From Russula earlei (taxonomy: Eukaryota > Basidiomycota > Agaricomycetes > Russulales > Russulaceae), in assembly GCA_025769875.1 (NCBI GenBank), contig JAGFNK010000330.1, positions 1 through 59,595 on the forward strand: 59,595 nt of DNA, read 5' to 3'. The translations under genes and the position numbers were made by a program. Positions within the stretch are counted from its first letter, which is position 1; each line of letters opens with the position of its first letter. Positions 48,890-59,595 of the stretch are shown here, in pieces. The notes below the pieces were generated by a model, which saw only the letters and a list, made by a program, of their open reading frames with translations, had not been told where the DNA came from and searched no databases.

Positions 48890-50375
48890 GTCAAACAAAT
48901 GTCATGGTCATCTGTGTGTCCAAAGATGACAATTGATTACATGATAAGAGGAATGCAACATGACATTGCACCCCTGCAGTAAAACAGTATAACATTCCAT
49001 TAGTACTGCCAGGTCAGGTCATATTGACCACAAATGACTGGAAAACTGAATCTGACTGATCACGACTGAACTTTCAGTGGAAGTCTCCAGTCACAGTCAC
49101 ATCAACTTTCAAGCAAGTCTAAAACTGGTCATGAGTGGTCATGGACTTTCAGTCATGGTTTCAGGTTTGTGCATGACTATGGTCACAGCTTTGGGCAAGC
49201 TCTAAACCACCAGATGACTGGTCACTATATACTGGTAGGCATCAGCAGGGGTAATCCTGCAGGTATTCAGGACAGTCCCTATACCCCAACCCATAGGGGA
49301 AGATCTCCCATGGATATGAGAGTTAACCCCACAGATTCATTGGGTACTAAATAGTGAAGTTGAAAGGGCAAAGGTCTGAGGGTGCAACAATCAGTGTGTG
49401 AGAGTGGGAGCTTGGGATGACATGCAGGGACATTTTTCAAGAACAAAATGTGAGACCCTGTCTCTCTCTCTGTTTTTGGCTCATTTTCAAGCTCTTAAGT
49501 ACATTTTGTGTGTATGATATTTGTAAATACCATAAATTTATGAGACTGTATGGAAAACTTTCTGGGGCTAAGTAAAACAAAGTTGCCTTTGTGGCCTTTA
49601 GCCATGGCATTGAGCTTGCATCAGGCAAGCCCCATGGTGTCCTTTTGAGAGTTAGGACTTTCTTGCTGCAATCTGTATCTGAGATAGTAAATTAGTTTTT
49701 GGGTTTTTGACTTTTAGTATGAGCAATCAGGGGCTAGTGGAACAGACATGGGATCATGACCAAGCTAAGATTCCTGAAACATGTTAATCAAAGTCCCCCA
49801 CAAAGGGGGGATCTCCAAAAATTTTGTCCTGGGTCCTTCCAAACCCGGAGGTGGAGCATGTTGCACCATGAAGGTGCTCCACATGTTTTCACCTTTGGTG
49901 GAGCAAAATCCACCACCAAACAGGTCAGGGTTTATACATGGGTAATGCCTTGCATCATCCTTCCCATTGCCTTCATCCTCCTTGTTTCCAACCCCAACTA
50001 TTGTCTCTCCTTTCCCCTTCATTCTCTTTCCCTCTCACACTCTAATCTCAACATTATCCCCTTGTGCTCCCTACTCCATGTCAGCAGACAGCAACAATGG
50101 CTCAGTTCAATTGCCTTTGACATCTCCCCTTGCCACTCAATGCCACATTCATTGGTCTTCAAGCTGGACCAGCTCCTTCATGCATTGACCTACAGCACAA
50201 CATCATCCTCATCTAACCATGCCTTGTGCCCCCCTATCCCCTGCAGCACTAGTCTCCTTTATCTGCCTCATTCTTCCCCTCTGTCTACACAGACACAGAT
50301 GACACATTCACTTTGTCATCACTGCTCTACCTGAGGGCTTGCTGCCCATAGCATCTCACCCTTGCACCATCACTG
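48890..50375. other. CpG-poor repeat-like sequence, unassigned
   Basis: Composition drops sharply in CpG. 48,970-49,210 is rich in TGACTGG/TGGTCA words. A plus frame at 49756-50334 (192 codons) starts basic, then becomes a serine/histidine-rich translation of TC-rich DNA. No domain is recognised. Mobile-element origin is inferred from composition only. Confidence 0.4.
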
Positions 50376-50822
50376 TGTTAAGGCTCCAAAGGGCCTTAAA
50401 TAAGATCAATGATCACATTGCATCTATAAACATGTCCTACCAATGCAGATATGCTTGAGTCAAGCAAGCAATACTTGTGGAGGGGAAAAAGTGTCATGTC
50501 CTTCTAGAATATGTCAACAAGATGAGAGGGGCTCTGCAGATGGGGTAGGAGTCAACTGTTTGGGAGTGGCAAACTAAGTTGAGCTTAAGGCTAAACTGCT
50601 ACAAACTGGGGGCTTTATATAGCCCTCAGGGATAAGGTTCTTGCTACTATAAGTACTGGTCAGTGTTATAGTAACAAGGGTGGCTCATAGAAGCAATAGT
50701 TGCTTCCACTGTAAACAATCTTGGGGCTGGAAGCATTAAGTGCTTCTTAAGTGCTTCCATAGTAGCAATCTTGGTGTCATAAGTACTTTCCTAATCAGGA
50801 AACAATGTACATAGCAGTACGG
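50376..50822. mobile_element. R4 LTR fragment (copy c)
   Basis: It begins TGTTAAGGCTCC and follows the R4 sequence through the TTTATATAGCC segment and the GCTTCC repeats to about 50822. There a different TGTTACAACA sequence begins. The far end is missing, so no target duplication can be tested. Confidence 0.72.
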
Positions 50823-50825
50823 AAC

Positions 50826-51650
50826 TGTTACAACATTTTCCCTTTATGTTTACTTCTTACTTGTGCTATGGACTGCTTGCTTTTCTTGTGATCTCTTACG
50901 TCTTGTGATTCTTTCTTGATTATCATGTGATCCATACACATCCAGGTAACACTGGATTGCTGTTACTTTCCCTTTGTTTGGTTCTCTTTCCTTTTATACT
51001 TGCTTCTTAGTTTGAACTGTGCAATGCTGCACACCTACTGTGCAGCACAGTCATTTGGTTCTGACTCATTCATGGCCTCATTTTTATGACTCCTACTATA
51101 CTAGTAGCACAGTCAAAGTGCAGCTATTGCTGCGCTTCTCCTGTATATATAAGCTCAGTACTTTGTGACCAAAGCCCTAAGCTTGGTCTCTTGTAGAATC
51201 CAACCTATATTTGTCCAAACATATTTGCCTGCAACCCAACTCACTCCTAATCTTCAAACCACATCCACCTCTCCATTCCATCAACTCTTCACACACACAC
51301 ACCATCCACCATCTACTCTCTCCCTATCCATTCCTCTCCTAAGAGTCTCTCTTCACTCTACTGAGAAGAGCTCTCCTCCTTCATGACATACCTTCCTCTT
51401 CTCTCTGTGTGTTCAAGGTCTACGATGGACTTGAATGCATATAGCTAGTGGAACTGGCCCTAGTCTATCCCATTTACAAACTTACCCTAGCTTCTCAACA
51501 GACCAAGTCATACTAGGAAGGGTCTACTGGCCATAACCTGTTTAGCATAAAACACTTTGACTGCTGCAGGGATCCTTATTCTTTACAATGGGAATTGGCC
51601 TGTTCACCTGAACATACTTCTACTACCAACTTGACTTCAGGCTTGAGAAC
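50826..51650 (+). mobile_element. Probable LTR-like sequence (begins TGTTACAACA)
   Basis: It starts TGTTACAACATTTTCCC and contains a TATA-like TGTATATATAAGC near 51141 with CT-rich sequence downstream, and a CA microsatellite near 51290. The 3' boundary is not clear. It appears only once here, so calling it an LTR is inference from layout. Confidence 0.4.
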
Positions 51651-52479
51651 TGTTACGAACCAAGGCCAGGTCCTGGCTGTATATTGTCCTGTTTCACTCA
51701 AGAGAGACCTCTCTCACTTCGCATTGCCAACTCCCTTCCATTTCTTGGGCTACCCCTCCTGTGGTGCAAGATATCGCTATTGCAAAGACACTATAATATG
51801 ACCAGGCACCTGTTTCCTAATCGGGTAATCATCGCGTGGCAACCACATGGTCACCCAGCCACCAAGAACCCGAAACAGCAGCACCAACTCTTAGAAACTG
51901 TTGCATAACTCATCTGACATCATCAAGGCTCCAATGACATCATGGCTGACTGAGCAACTCCATAGTGACCTCATAGGCTTACTAAGCACTCCACAGTGAC
52001 ATCATAATGATATCATCGCTCCACAATGATCAGTAATGCACTCAGTAAGCCTGAAACTTGACACAAGCAAGTTTATGGCTCTGTAGTCCTATTGGATGGT
52101 ACCAAAGGGTCTAGAATAGTTCCAGTTCTTTGTAATTGACCCTGTACACTGTATATAAGCCCCAATGAAGCATGGCAGTCGTCAGACTGTCCATTTGTGA
52201 TACTCTCATCTTCCTGGGTACTCCCCTGTGACCGCTCAGTTTAAAGACTTCCCTCGCCTCCAAGGTACTCATCAACAACCGCCTTGTTTAAAGCCCTCTT
52301 GCTACACTGGCCTCTAGCCTTCACCTCTGTCTCTTGCAACACCTACCAGTCCCCATCTGGTACCTCCTCATTGTTTGGCTTGTCCTCCTGTTCAACACCG
52401 CCTTTGCCACGTATTATCTGTTCTGACCCTTGCCCACCTGCTCCTAAGTCCTTAGTGATCAGCAGTATGTGTCTTGACA
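51651..52479 (+). mobile_element. R1 LTR (copy e)
   Basis: This 829-bp copy runs TGTTACGAACC to GTGTCTTGACA. Flanks are AGAAC and ATTAC, which do not make a convincing duplication. It is followed by a gag-like region. Confidence 0.82.
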
Positions 52480-53954
52480 ATTACTCACTGGCAGGGAGTT
52501 ATGACAGAATCGAGAAGTCGAAAGAACCATCCACTCCCCCTTCCCCTCCACTACCCACTTGTCCTCCCCTCTCTTCAACCCCCCTCTTGAATACCTTCCT
52601 TGTGTTGTCAACCAATCTCAAAACGATGCCCCTATGGGATCACCCTCTCACTTCCCACAGATGTTCTCAGACGACACTAGTACCCCCAACACTCCTCTTA
52701 CCCCCACATGCATGACCAAAGCACAGTGTCACCAACTCCAGAAATGACAACATGTTTGCAAGCATTGCAATACTAGGGGTCATTGGAACAAGGACTGTAA
52801 TAAACTTCACACTAACTGTAGTGGACACGTGGACTGCATCCTCAGGAGGACTCATCGAAGCTATAGAGGTTTCTGCCCTAGAGCAACAGGGTCACAGAGT
52901 GCATGGCTATGTCAAGACTCACTGTTGAACTATCCAGTTCAAGAGCGAGGGATAAGCTCGGAGACGAGTCGATAGACGTCCAAGACTGCGTGGGCAAGAA
53001 GTAGAGTCCAGAGTAGTAACAGATACCAGAGAGGTATTGTTACTGTGAGAGTCAAGCAATCACGCAGGGAAGAGGCCAGGATAGTCACAAGGGGACGGTC
53101 CTTAAAGGAGTATCCCAGGGTTGGAGAGTGCCGTAAACAAATGGACAGTCTGAGGACTGTCCGCTACTTTATTGAGCGCTTATATACTACAAGAGAACTG
53201 CTAAATAGGGAACAAGTCATAACCTTGTTATCAAGCACAATAGAGTGATGAGTAAGAAGTCGGAGGACGCTTACTGAGCATGCTCAGTCATGCTCAGTAA
53301 GCTGCTGAGTAAGAAGGCTTCTCCTGATGAGTAAGAGCCTTCATTGTCCACGTGTTTACTGCTTTAGTGCACGTGCGAGCACCTGATTCATTTCCTGTTA
53401 GTTAGTTTAGGGCCGGTCATTTGAAGACTTGTAGTTTGGTTAGGGGATAGTGTTATCTTATAAGGCCCTTATATAGTTCTATTAGGGTCCTTAGAGTCGA
53501 CCCTAATACTTCTATTAAGGTCCTTAGTATTGCCTTATAGTCCGTTCTATAGTTATTAGAGTTGGTCTAATAACGTGTTTCAGGGCCTTTGATACTAGGT
53601 TAGTGCCTATTGTAGAACTTCTAGGGTCGTTCCAAAGGGTCTTTAGGAAGGCCCTAATACTGTCTTTTGTTGTTAAAAGGGTTGCCTTTAAGTGGGGCTT
53701 GCTGTATGTCGATTGTGCCGAGAATCGCTTGCGCAACAATGCACACGTGATATTGTGGACACCTCTACTCACCCCTTTTGCTCGTGTGAACAGGGTGACA
53801 CCATGGAGGCTGGGTTTCCTCCTATAAGGAAGGGTCCTTCAAGGACCCTCTCCGGAGAATGGTTCATGACAGGCTAGAGGTTGAAGGTGATGAACTCCAT
53901 GAGTCAGGCCCCAAAACCAATTAGTTTGGAGAACTAAGCATGAGGGGGGCATGA
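52480..53954 (+). mobile_element. Retrotransposon gag remnant and 3' polyprotein tail, split by R2
   Basis: At about 52758-52799 the plus strand reads CKHCNTRGHWNKDC, a CCHC zinc knuckle (C-x2-C-x4-H-x4-C), preceded by proline-rich gag-like sequence. After the R2 copy (52910-53871), the host resumes at 53877 with an acidic stretch reading EVEGDELHESGPKTN, then GAGGGGGGC just before the R3 LTR at 53955, resembling a polypurine tract. The interior between the two parts is missing. Confidence 0.65.
52910..53871 (-). mobile_element. Solo LTR, family R2 (copy e)
   Basis: This 962-bp minus-oriented copy has the perfect duplication GGCTA (52905-52909 and 53872-53876). It contains the palindrome ACTGAGCATGCTCAGT near 53272 and the R2 hairpin near 53143-53160. 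Confidence 0.88.
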
Positions 53955-55382
53955 TGTCATGAATTATCCCCTTGTCGGTTTGTCTCTAACTTCTTTGTTA
54001 TTGTTCTCCCCTTCCACCCTTGTCTCCTTGGTTACTGTTTCATCCCTTGATGTTGATGGCCTTTTTAATTGTTTCACCTATTGTGTTTCACCTATTGTTT
54101 GAGTTCCTTTTGCTATTGGTTCACCTTTATCTATTGTTCTACATATGGTACTGTACAGCCTCGCTAGATACAGTATTTAAGTGCCTGTAAAAGCTGGGGA
54201 ATGGCCCAAGCTTAGCTTTGTCCCATTTCCTGTCGCATCCCTTTGCCTTGTACCATCTCTCAAATCACAACTTGTGTTGTGCTGGCTTATACTCTGCTTG
54301 ACTTGAGCTCATCACAAGGAACCTTTGTGTTCCTCTTCCTGTTGAGACATGCACTGCTGATCACTAAGGACTCAGGAGCAGGTGGGCAAGGGTCGGAACA
54401 GATGGTACGTGGCAAAGGTGGCATTGAACAAGAGGACGAGCCAAACGATGAGGAGGTACCAGATGGGGACTAGTAGGTGCTGCAGGAGACAGAGGCAAAG
54501 GCTGGAGGCCAGTGTAGTGAGGGGGTTTTAAACAAGGCAGTTGTAGAAGAGTACCTTGGAGGCAAGGGGAATCTTTAGACTGAGCGGTCGCGGGGGAGTA
54601 CCCAGGAAGATGAGAGTATCACAAATGGACAGTTTGATGACTGCGATGCTTCATTGGGGCTTATATACAATGTACAGGGTCGATTACAAAGAACTGGAAC
54701 TATTCTAGACCCTTTGGTACCATCCAATAGGACTACAGAGGCATAAACTTGCTTGTGTCAAGTTTCAGGCTTACTGAGTGCATTACTGATCATTGTGGAG
54801 CAATGACATCATTATGATGTCACTGTGGAGTGCTTAGTGAGCCTATGAGGTCACTGTGGAGTCGCTCAGTCAGCCATGATGTCATTGGAGCCTTGATGAT
54901 GTCAGATGAGTTATGCAACAGTTTCTAAGAGTTGGTGCCACTGTTTTGGGTTCTTGGTGGCTGGGTGACCATGTGGCTGCCATGCGATGATTACCCAATT
55001 AGGAAACAGGTGCCTGGTTGTGTTATAGTGCCTTTGCAATAGTGATATCTTGTACCGCAGGAGGGGTAGCCCAGAAAATGGAAGGGAGTTGGCAATGCGA
55101 AGTGAGAGAGGTCTCTCTTGAGTGAAATGGGACAATCTATGGCCAGGGCCTGGCCTTGGTTCATAACACTTCCTCCTCTACTTCTCCCTCATCATCCTCC
55201 TCTCTGTGAAACCAGGAGATCAACTCTGTCTGCAGATTAGGTCATCCTTGACTTAGTCTTCAGATGCTAAACCTCTGAACTGGTCTCCTTGAGCCAGTCC
55301 CACTGAACCCTGGAACCAAGTCACAGGGACTTGGCCCCACTGAATCCTGAGCTAACGCTCTTATGGCCGCAACACCATAACA
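53955..55382 (+). mobile_element. R3 LTR (copy d), interrupted by R1
   Basis: It begins TGTCATGAATTATCC and ends CAACACCATAACA. Removing the R1 copy and its duplication leaves about 594 bp, the usual R3 size. A purine tract directly precedes it, so it may be a 3' LTR. Flanks CATGA and CCAGA do not match. Confidence 0.78.
54340..55168 (-). mobile_element. Solo LTR, family R1 (copy d) inside R3
   Basis: This 829-bp minus-oriented copy has the perfect duplication CTTCC (54335-54339 and 55169-55173). It interrupts the TC-rich block of R3, so R1 moved after R3. Confidence 0.88.
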
Positions 55383-55800
55383 CCAGACAAGGCCAATCAC
55401 ATAGCATGACTTGTTGTTCTTTTGTAGGGATGGCCATGTTGACATACCTGAGTGGTGTACCTGTGAGTGCAATGATGGGGATGTTGACATAGGATGCCTC
55501 ACAGATCGCTTTGTGGTCCATACATGGGTCTGTCATGATGATCATCTGGGGCTCCTTGAATGAGCATGTGATGTAGTTTGTGAACAAGCCTGGAGTAAAG
55601 CGGTCTGTGAAACCATGCATGTGGGAAAAGATGTGTTGCATGCCAGGTGGGGGAGATGGTGGTGCTGATGATGACAGTGGCATCAATGCAATGGTGGTGG
55701 ACAACACCAATGGCACAATGGCATACTTGAGTGACAGATGTGGGATGTGGGGATGTGGCAGAGATTTCTCCATACACCACAGAGTCCATACTGCGGAGCA
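55383..55800 (-). pseudogene. Decayed copy of 40S ribosomal protein S0 (uS2)
   Basis: The minus strand at about 55625-55410 reads [19 protein letters not shown], then a TDP block, then [12 protein letters not shown] and [10 protein letters not shown]. This is the conserved centre of RPS0/uS2 (animal laminin-receptor protein). The frame upstream is scrambled and the downstream GLIWWLLAREVLR region is missing, cut by the R3 LTR at 55382. CpGs are nearly absent. The copy is 3'-truncated, surrounded by repeats, and cannot be functional. Whether it was captured by an element or is a remnant of a genomic duplication cannot be told here. Confidence 0.8.
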
Positions 55801-56979
55801 CATAGATAATAAACTAAGTGTTTATATCTGTAGTATGTAGCACACCCCTGCACCACAATAATATAATGTTACATTATTCTAAATGCATGGTCTGGACTGG
55901 TTGTAAACTGGTCCAGCAACTGTTGGGCAACTGCAACAACTGGTCTATAATACCAGAAAGTACAAGCCATTATCTATTATCATCAGCTAACATTGGGCCA
56001 GTTTCCTGAAGGTCACATGGTGGGAGGGTAGGTGGTTTTGTTATTCAGTTTGACAGTTTGATCCTGAATCTGGGACATTCCAGAAAATTCAACACTTGGC
56101 CACTTTTGTTCAGATTTGTCTATGATGCCACAAATCCCAGAATTTGTCATTCATGGCTGCCCAACATGTGGACTGAAATGCCATTCAAGTTGGGGCCTCA
56201 CTCAACATCAGATGTTAAGATCTGACTGATCTTATTACCGACTCTTAGTGAAAGAGTTGCTTGATATAGTTCACGCACTAGACTTTGAATCCTTTGATAT
56301 TATCTCAGGAAGAGTAGATGTAAGAGAAGAGAGGGACCTCTTTCACTTAGAGTGATCACTTAAATTTGTTTTAGAAAGTTTGACAAGATAGTAGTTTCTT
56401 GTTGAGAGAGTAAGTCGAGCGTAAGGCTTGACCTCTTGGTACAACAGAGTATTTATATGATATCTTGACATCAGCTGATCCGATTCGTACAAAACTTGGG
56501 GTGCACATAGCTACGAACCAGTAGTATCCAGAAATGTAAAGTGCAATTGGAAAGTGTCAGAAATGACTCACGCATGAGTCATCCTTTCCTATTATCTGTC
56601 ATCAAACAGCTAGCAGTGAATAAGCAATCAGTAAGCAAACCACTAAACAATCAGTAAGCAAATCACTAAGCAATCACTAAGTGAATCACTAAGCAGGAGT
56701 AAGCACAGATGAGTAAACAGAGATGAGTCACCAAAGCATAGGTAAGCAGACAAGAATGCAAGAATCCTAACATCAGAGAGCAAAGCACCCAAAGATTTCT
56801 GTACCAAAGGAGGCCACACAATGCAAGCGCATTCATCATCCACATCTCACAAGTGATGCCACAACATGTCATTCTACAACCTTCCTTCTGATGAGTTCCC
56901 TTGCATTTAGCAAGACCATGCACTGCCGATGGTTCTTTTCTCAAGGAGCCCATACCTGAGCCTGAGCCCATTCGACCAC
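55801..56979. other. Repeat-like sequence with degenerate tandem units
   Basis: CpG-poor. From 56213 a TGTTAAGATCTGAC start with a TATTTATATGATATC segment near 56450 resembles an LTR. At about 56605-56705 a tandem array of AATCACTAAGC-like units appears, and GATGAGT repeats follow. No gene is seen. Confidence 0.4.
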
Positions 56980-57808
56980 TGTTATGAACCAAGGCCAAGT
57001 CCTGGCCGTAGATTGCCCTATTTCACTCAAGAGAGACCTCTCTCACTTTGCATTGCCGACTCCCTTCCATTTTCTGGGCTATCCCTCCTGCGGTACAAGA
57101 TATCGCTATTGCAAAGGCACTATAACACGACCAGGCACCCATTTCCTAATCGGGTAATCATCGCATGGCAACCACATGGCCACTCAGCCACCAAGGACCC
57201 GAAACAGCGGCACAAACTCTTAGAAACTGTTGCATAAATCATCTGACGTCATCAAGGCTCCAATGACATCATGGCTGACTGAGTGACTCCACAGTGACCT
57301 CATAGGCTCACTAAGCACTCCACAGTGACATCATAATGATGTCATCACTCCACAATGATCAGTAATGCGCTCAGTAAGCCTGAAACTTGACACAAGCAAG
57401 TTTATGCCTCTGTAGTCCTATTGGATGGTAACAAAGAGTCTAGAATAGTCCCAGTTCTTTGTAATTGACCCTGTACACTGTATATAAGCCCCAATGAAGC
57501 ATGGCAGTCGTCAGACTGTCCATTTGTGATACTCTCATCTTCCTGGGTACTCCCCTGCGACTGCTCAGTTTAAAGACTCCCCTCGCTCCCAAGGTACTCT
57601 TCAATGACCGCCTTGTTTAAAGCCCTCTCGCTGCACTGGCCTCCAGTCTTCGCCTCTGCCTCCAGTTACACGTACCAGTCCCCATCTGGTACATTCTAGT
57701 CATTTGGCTCGTCCTCTTGTTCAACGCCGCCTACGCCATGTACCATCTGTTCTGACCCTTGCCCACCTGCTCCTGAGTCCACACGGATCAGCAGTACGTG
57801 TCTTGACA
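56980..57808 (+). mobile_element. R1 LTR (copy f), possible 5' LTR of an element running off the edge
   Basis: This 829-bp copy runs TGTTATGAACC to GTGTCTTGACA, with CpGs better kept than in other copies (it retains TGACGTCA near 57244). Flanks ACCAC and TCTGG differ, unlike the solo copies, which fits one LTR of a longer element. Directly downstream is TCTGGACAGTC, a possible but unproven primer-binding site. TATATAAG lies near 57482. Confidence 0.8.
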
Positions 57809-57839
57809 TCTGGACAGTCTCTCATCATCCCTGTATTGA

Positions 57840-58778
57840 CCAGCCAACGCTCAAGTGTCCACTCCTAACTCCCCCACTTTGGTTAACACCTCCTTGCGCC
57901 TCCCTTCTCCTCAGCAACCTACCCCACACACTGCCCTTCGCATCCTCACTGAAGACATCAACCCGGTTGACACATCCTCGCCCCTCAGCCTCTTGTACTC
58001 ACCAACAGCCCCACCATCGTCTCCCAGCATTCCCCAGCCTATCCCAGGCGACTTTGTCCCTATTGGCACTCCCCCTCCTATGCAGAACGAGCAACAGCAA
58101 GTGGACTGCCCTCCCTTGCCTGAAGGTTTCCTTGATCGCCCTCCTTGCACAGCATTCCGGTTCCACCCCCATCAGTACTTTGTCCTTCCCACCACCAATC
58201 GTTCCCGTGAGCAGTGGCATCCCCTCCACGACTTAAACCACCAAGACTACCTGGGACGCATCCCTACCTCAGACCAGTTGAGTCGTCGCGCCTTCACCGA
58301 CACCTTCACAACCACGTTTCATGCATGCATCGTCCACACTTTTGCTGTGGAACCCTCCAACACTGCCCTTGCCACCGAGTACAATCTCACCCCCTTTGGC
58401 ATTTGCTCCAACGTCAGGATATACGCCCCAGACGCTGACTTTCCCCTTGGACACATCGCATACATCTTTAACACCTCTTTGTTTAGGAAACTACTTACCT
58501 TGCCCGCTATTTACCGCCCTGCTTACAAGGGCTCGTTTTGCTTATCTATTGTACACAACTTCTTGGACGGACGTCTCGCTTTCGCATACGGCTACTTACA
58601 CTTTGAGGAGAACAGTAACTGCATGTCCCTACGTCACTATTTGACTTATACCATTGACACCATCCATTTCAACCCGCAGTTACTTCGCTTTTGCTTTACG
58701 CCTCGTATTCCCCCTAACCCTCTCGAAATAATCGAGAGGTACCGTCTCGAAACCATAGATCTTGCGCACAGTTCTTAA
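57840..58778 (+). CDS. Unrecognised open region (ORF-A), possible element protein
   Basis: The frame is open from 57840 to the TAA at 58776-58778 (312 codons); the first ATG is at 58080, leaving 232 residues. The N-terminal part is Pro/Ser/Thr-rich. The C-terminal 190 residues are globular-looking, with FRFHPHQYFVLP, WHPLHDLNHQDYLGRIP, FTTTFHACIVHTF, GHIAYIFNTSLFRK and HNFLDGRLAFAYGYLHFEEN. I recognise no family. CpGs are common, unlike adjacent repeats, so it is young or constrained. It lies 31 bp after an R1 LTR. Two AATAAAGATC units follow the stop (58807-58826). Confidence 0.55.
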   Translation, partial: PANAQVSTPNSPTLVNTSLRLPSPQQPTPHTALRILTEDINPVDTSSPLSLLYSPTAPPSSPSIPQPIPGDFVPIGTPPPMQNEQQQVDCPPLPEGFLDRPPCTAFRFHPHQYFVLPTTNRSREQWHPLHDLNHQDYLGRIPTSDQLSRRAFTDTFTTTFHACIVHTFAVEPSNTALATEYNLTPFGICSNVRIYAPDADFPLGHIAYIFNTSLFRKLLTLPAIYRPAYKGSFCLSIVHNFLDGRLAFAYGYLHFEENSNCMSLRHYLTYTIDTIHFNPQLLRFCFTPRIPPNPLEIIERYRLETIDLAHSS

Positions 58779-58928
58779 AAAGTAAGAACCACCCTTGTAA
58801 CGCTTCAATAAAGATCAAATAAAGATCCTTTTCTTGTTTTAACTAAAGTGCCTCGAGAATACGCCTTAGAAGAAGACGAAGAAGAAGATGCTATCACTAG
58901 ACACATCTTAAGTCTAAATCACTATTGA

Positions 58929-59595
58929 ACCTGGGCCTCCATCGCATTCCCTGTCACCACTTTAACCAACTTACACAACGTACCAGAAATTGAACCACCT
59001 CACGAGGACTTCCCCCACCTTATTGTTAAAGAGTTCCTTGGAGTCTTGCCCTTCGGACAGCTCTTAAGCCACGACAAACATGCACTATACCTTGAAACCC
59101 TTAGTCGACTTCTACCACCAGCACGACAACAACTATTATATTGGCACCTTGCCCAAGTGAAGAACATCCAAGGACAGCCAGTTGACTACCAATCCTTATG
59201 CACCAGTGAATTAAACCTCTGGACCAGAGTCATTCAACCATGCCACCACATCATTATCCACTCTTTGAGAAACAGATACCACTTATTCTACTTAGCTTGG
59301 ACATACATCAGCTACTATCATCTCACTGTCCAGTTCTACCATCTACGTCTCAACAGAATACAAAGGGAAAACCAATCCTACGTCCAACTTGCTGTTGTAC
59401 CAGGAATACACAACACCTTTGATTGGGAAACTAACTCTTGGCTATATGACGCAGACTACAATCAACCTTGGGCAATTACCAGTCCAGATGCCTCATATAC
59501 TGGTCCCCCTGCGTACTATTCTGTCCCAGCAATCCTAGAAGCCTCGAGTCTTGCCCCTCAACCCCTCACACCGATTCAAACCACTGTCCCAACTA
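58929..59595 (+). CDS. Unrecognised open region (ORF-B), runs off the window
   Basis: In the same frame as ORF-A the sequence is open from 58812 to a TGA at 58926-58928, then from 58929 to the window end (222 codons) with no early ATG. The first piece includes REYALEEDEEEDAITRHIL. The second reads PHLIVKEFLGVLPFGQLL, ALYLETLSRLLPPARQQLLY and then histidine/tyrosine-rich sequence (RNRYHLFYLAWTYISYYHL). It is not gag, protease or RT as I know them. The lone TGA may be decay, a splice junction or an error. It is partial at the 3' end. Confidence 0.5.

Noticed and set aside
49756..50334. A 192-codon plus frame
   Set aside because: Second half is translation of TC-rich DNA, no domain, and it lies in CpG-poor repeat sequence.

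Overview
The window reads as a nuclear segment of a basidiomycete fungus, probably an Agaricomycete. Genes are dense and cut by many 45-70 nt introns, the order includes divergent gene pairs, and the flanks hold stacks of LTR retrotransposons, a Helitron and a MITE. The species cannot be named from the sequence.

Layout. Bases 1 to about 17,000 are repeat territory. A Ty3/gypsy relic (1-3745) is split by three solo LTRs, followed by an unassigned CpG-normal island (3746-6060), a Helitron relic (7100-9010, minus) and further nested LTRs. I define four LTR families here (R1 to R4, each TG...CA, about 0.6-1.1 kb). Seven insertions keep perfect 5-bp target duplications and two more keep decayed ones. 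A 554-bp MITE with a TAA duplication lies next to the first host gene.

Bases 17,178 to 46,545 are a host gene block: prp4 splicing kinase (-), a conserved fungal protein (+), mitoribosomal protein mS33 (-) divergent from SUV3 mitochondrial RNA helicase (+), a rhodanese (-) divergent from an aquaglyceroporin (+), a RAP1-type telomere protein (-) divergent from epsin (+), valyl-tRNA synthetase (+), a C2H2 zinc-finger factor (-) and lariat debranching enzyme DBR1 (-). RNA processing (prp4, DBR1) and mitochondrial gene expression (mS33, SUV3, ValRS) are well represented, but nothing suggests a functional cluster. Exon models were built by hand from splice sites, frame and remembered family sequence. 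Most close exactly in phase.

Between about 27.4 and 45.7 kb, ten exon positions in five genes (aquaporin, epsin, ValRS, zinc finger, DBR1) each need one base removed to stay in frame. All ten are insertions and several sit in homopolymers. Because essential genes are hit, uncorrected long-read errors are more likely than pseudogenes.

Bases 48,890 to 59,595 return to repeats: R1-R4 copies, a gag CCHC remnant, a decayed copy of ribosomal protein S0 (uS2), and at the right edge an R1 LTR followed by two long, CpG-retaining, same-frame open regions that I cannot assign. These last are the best candidate here for something undescribed. Repeats are CpG-poor, and copies of one LTR differ by CG to TG or CA at the same site, as expected from cytosine methylation and deamination.
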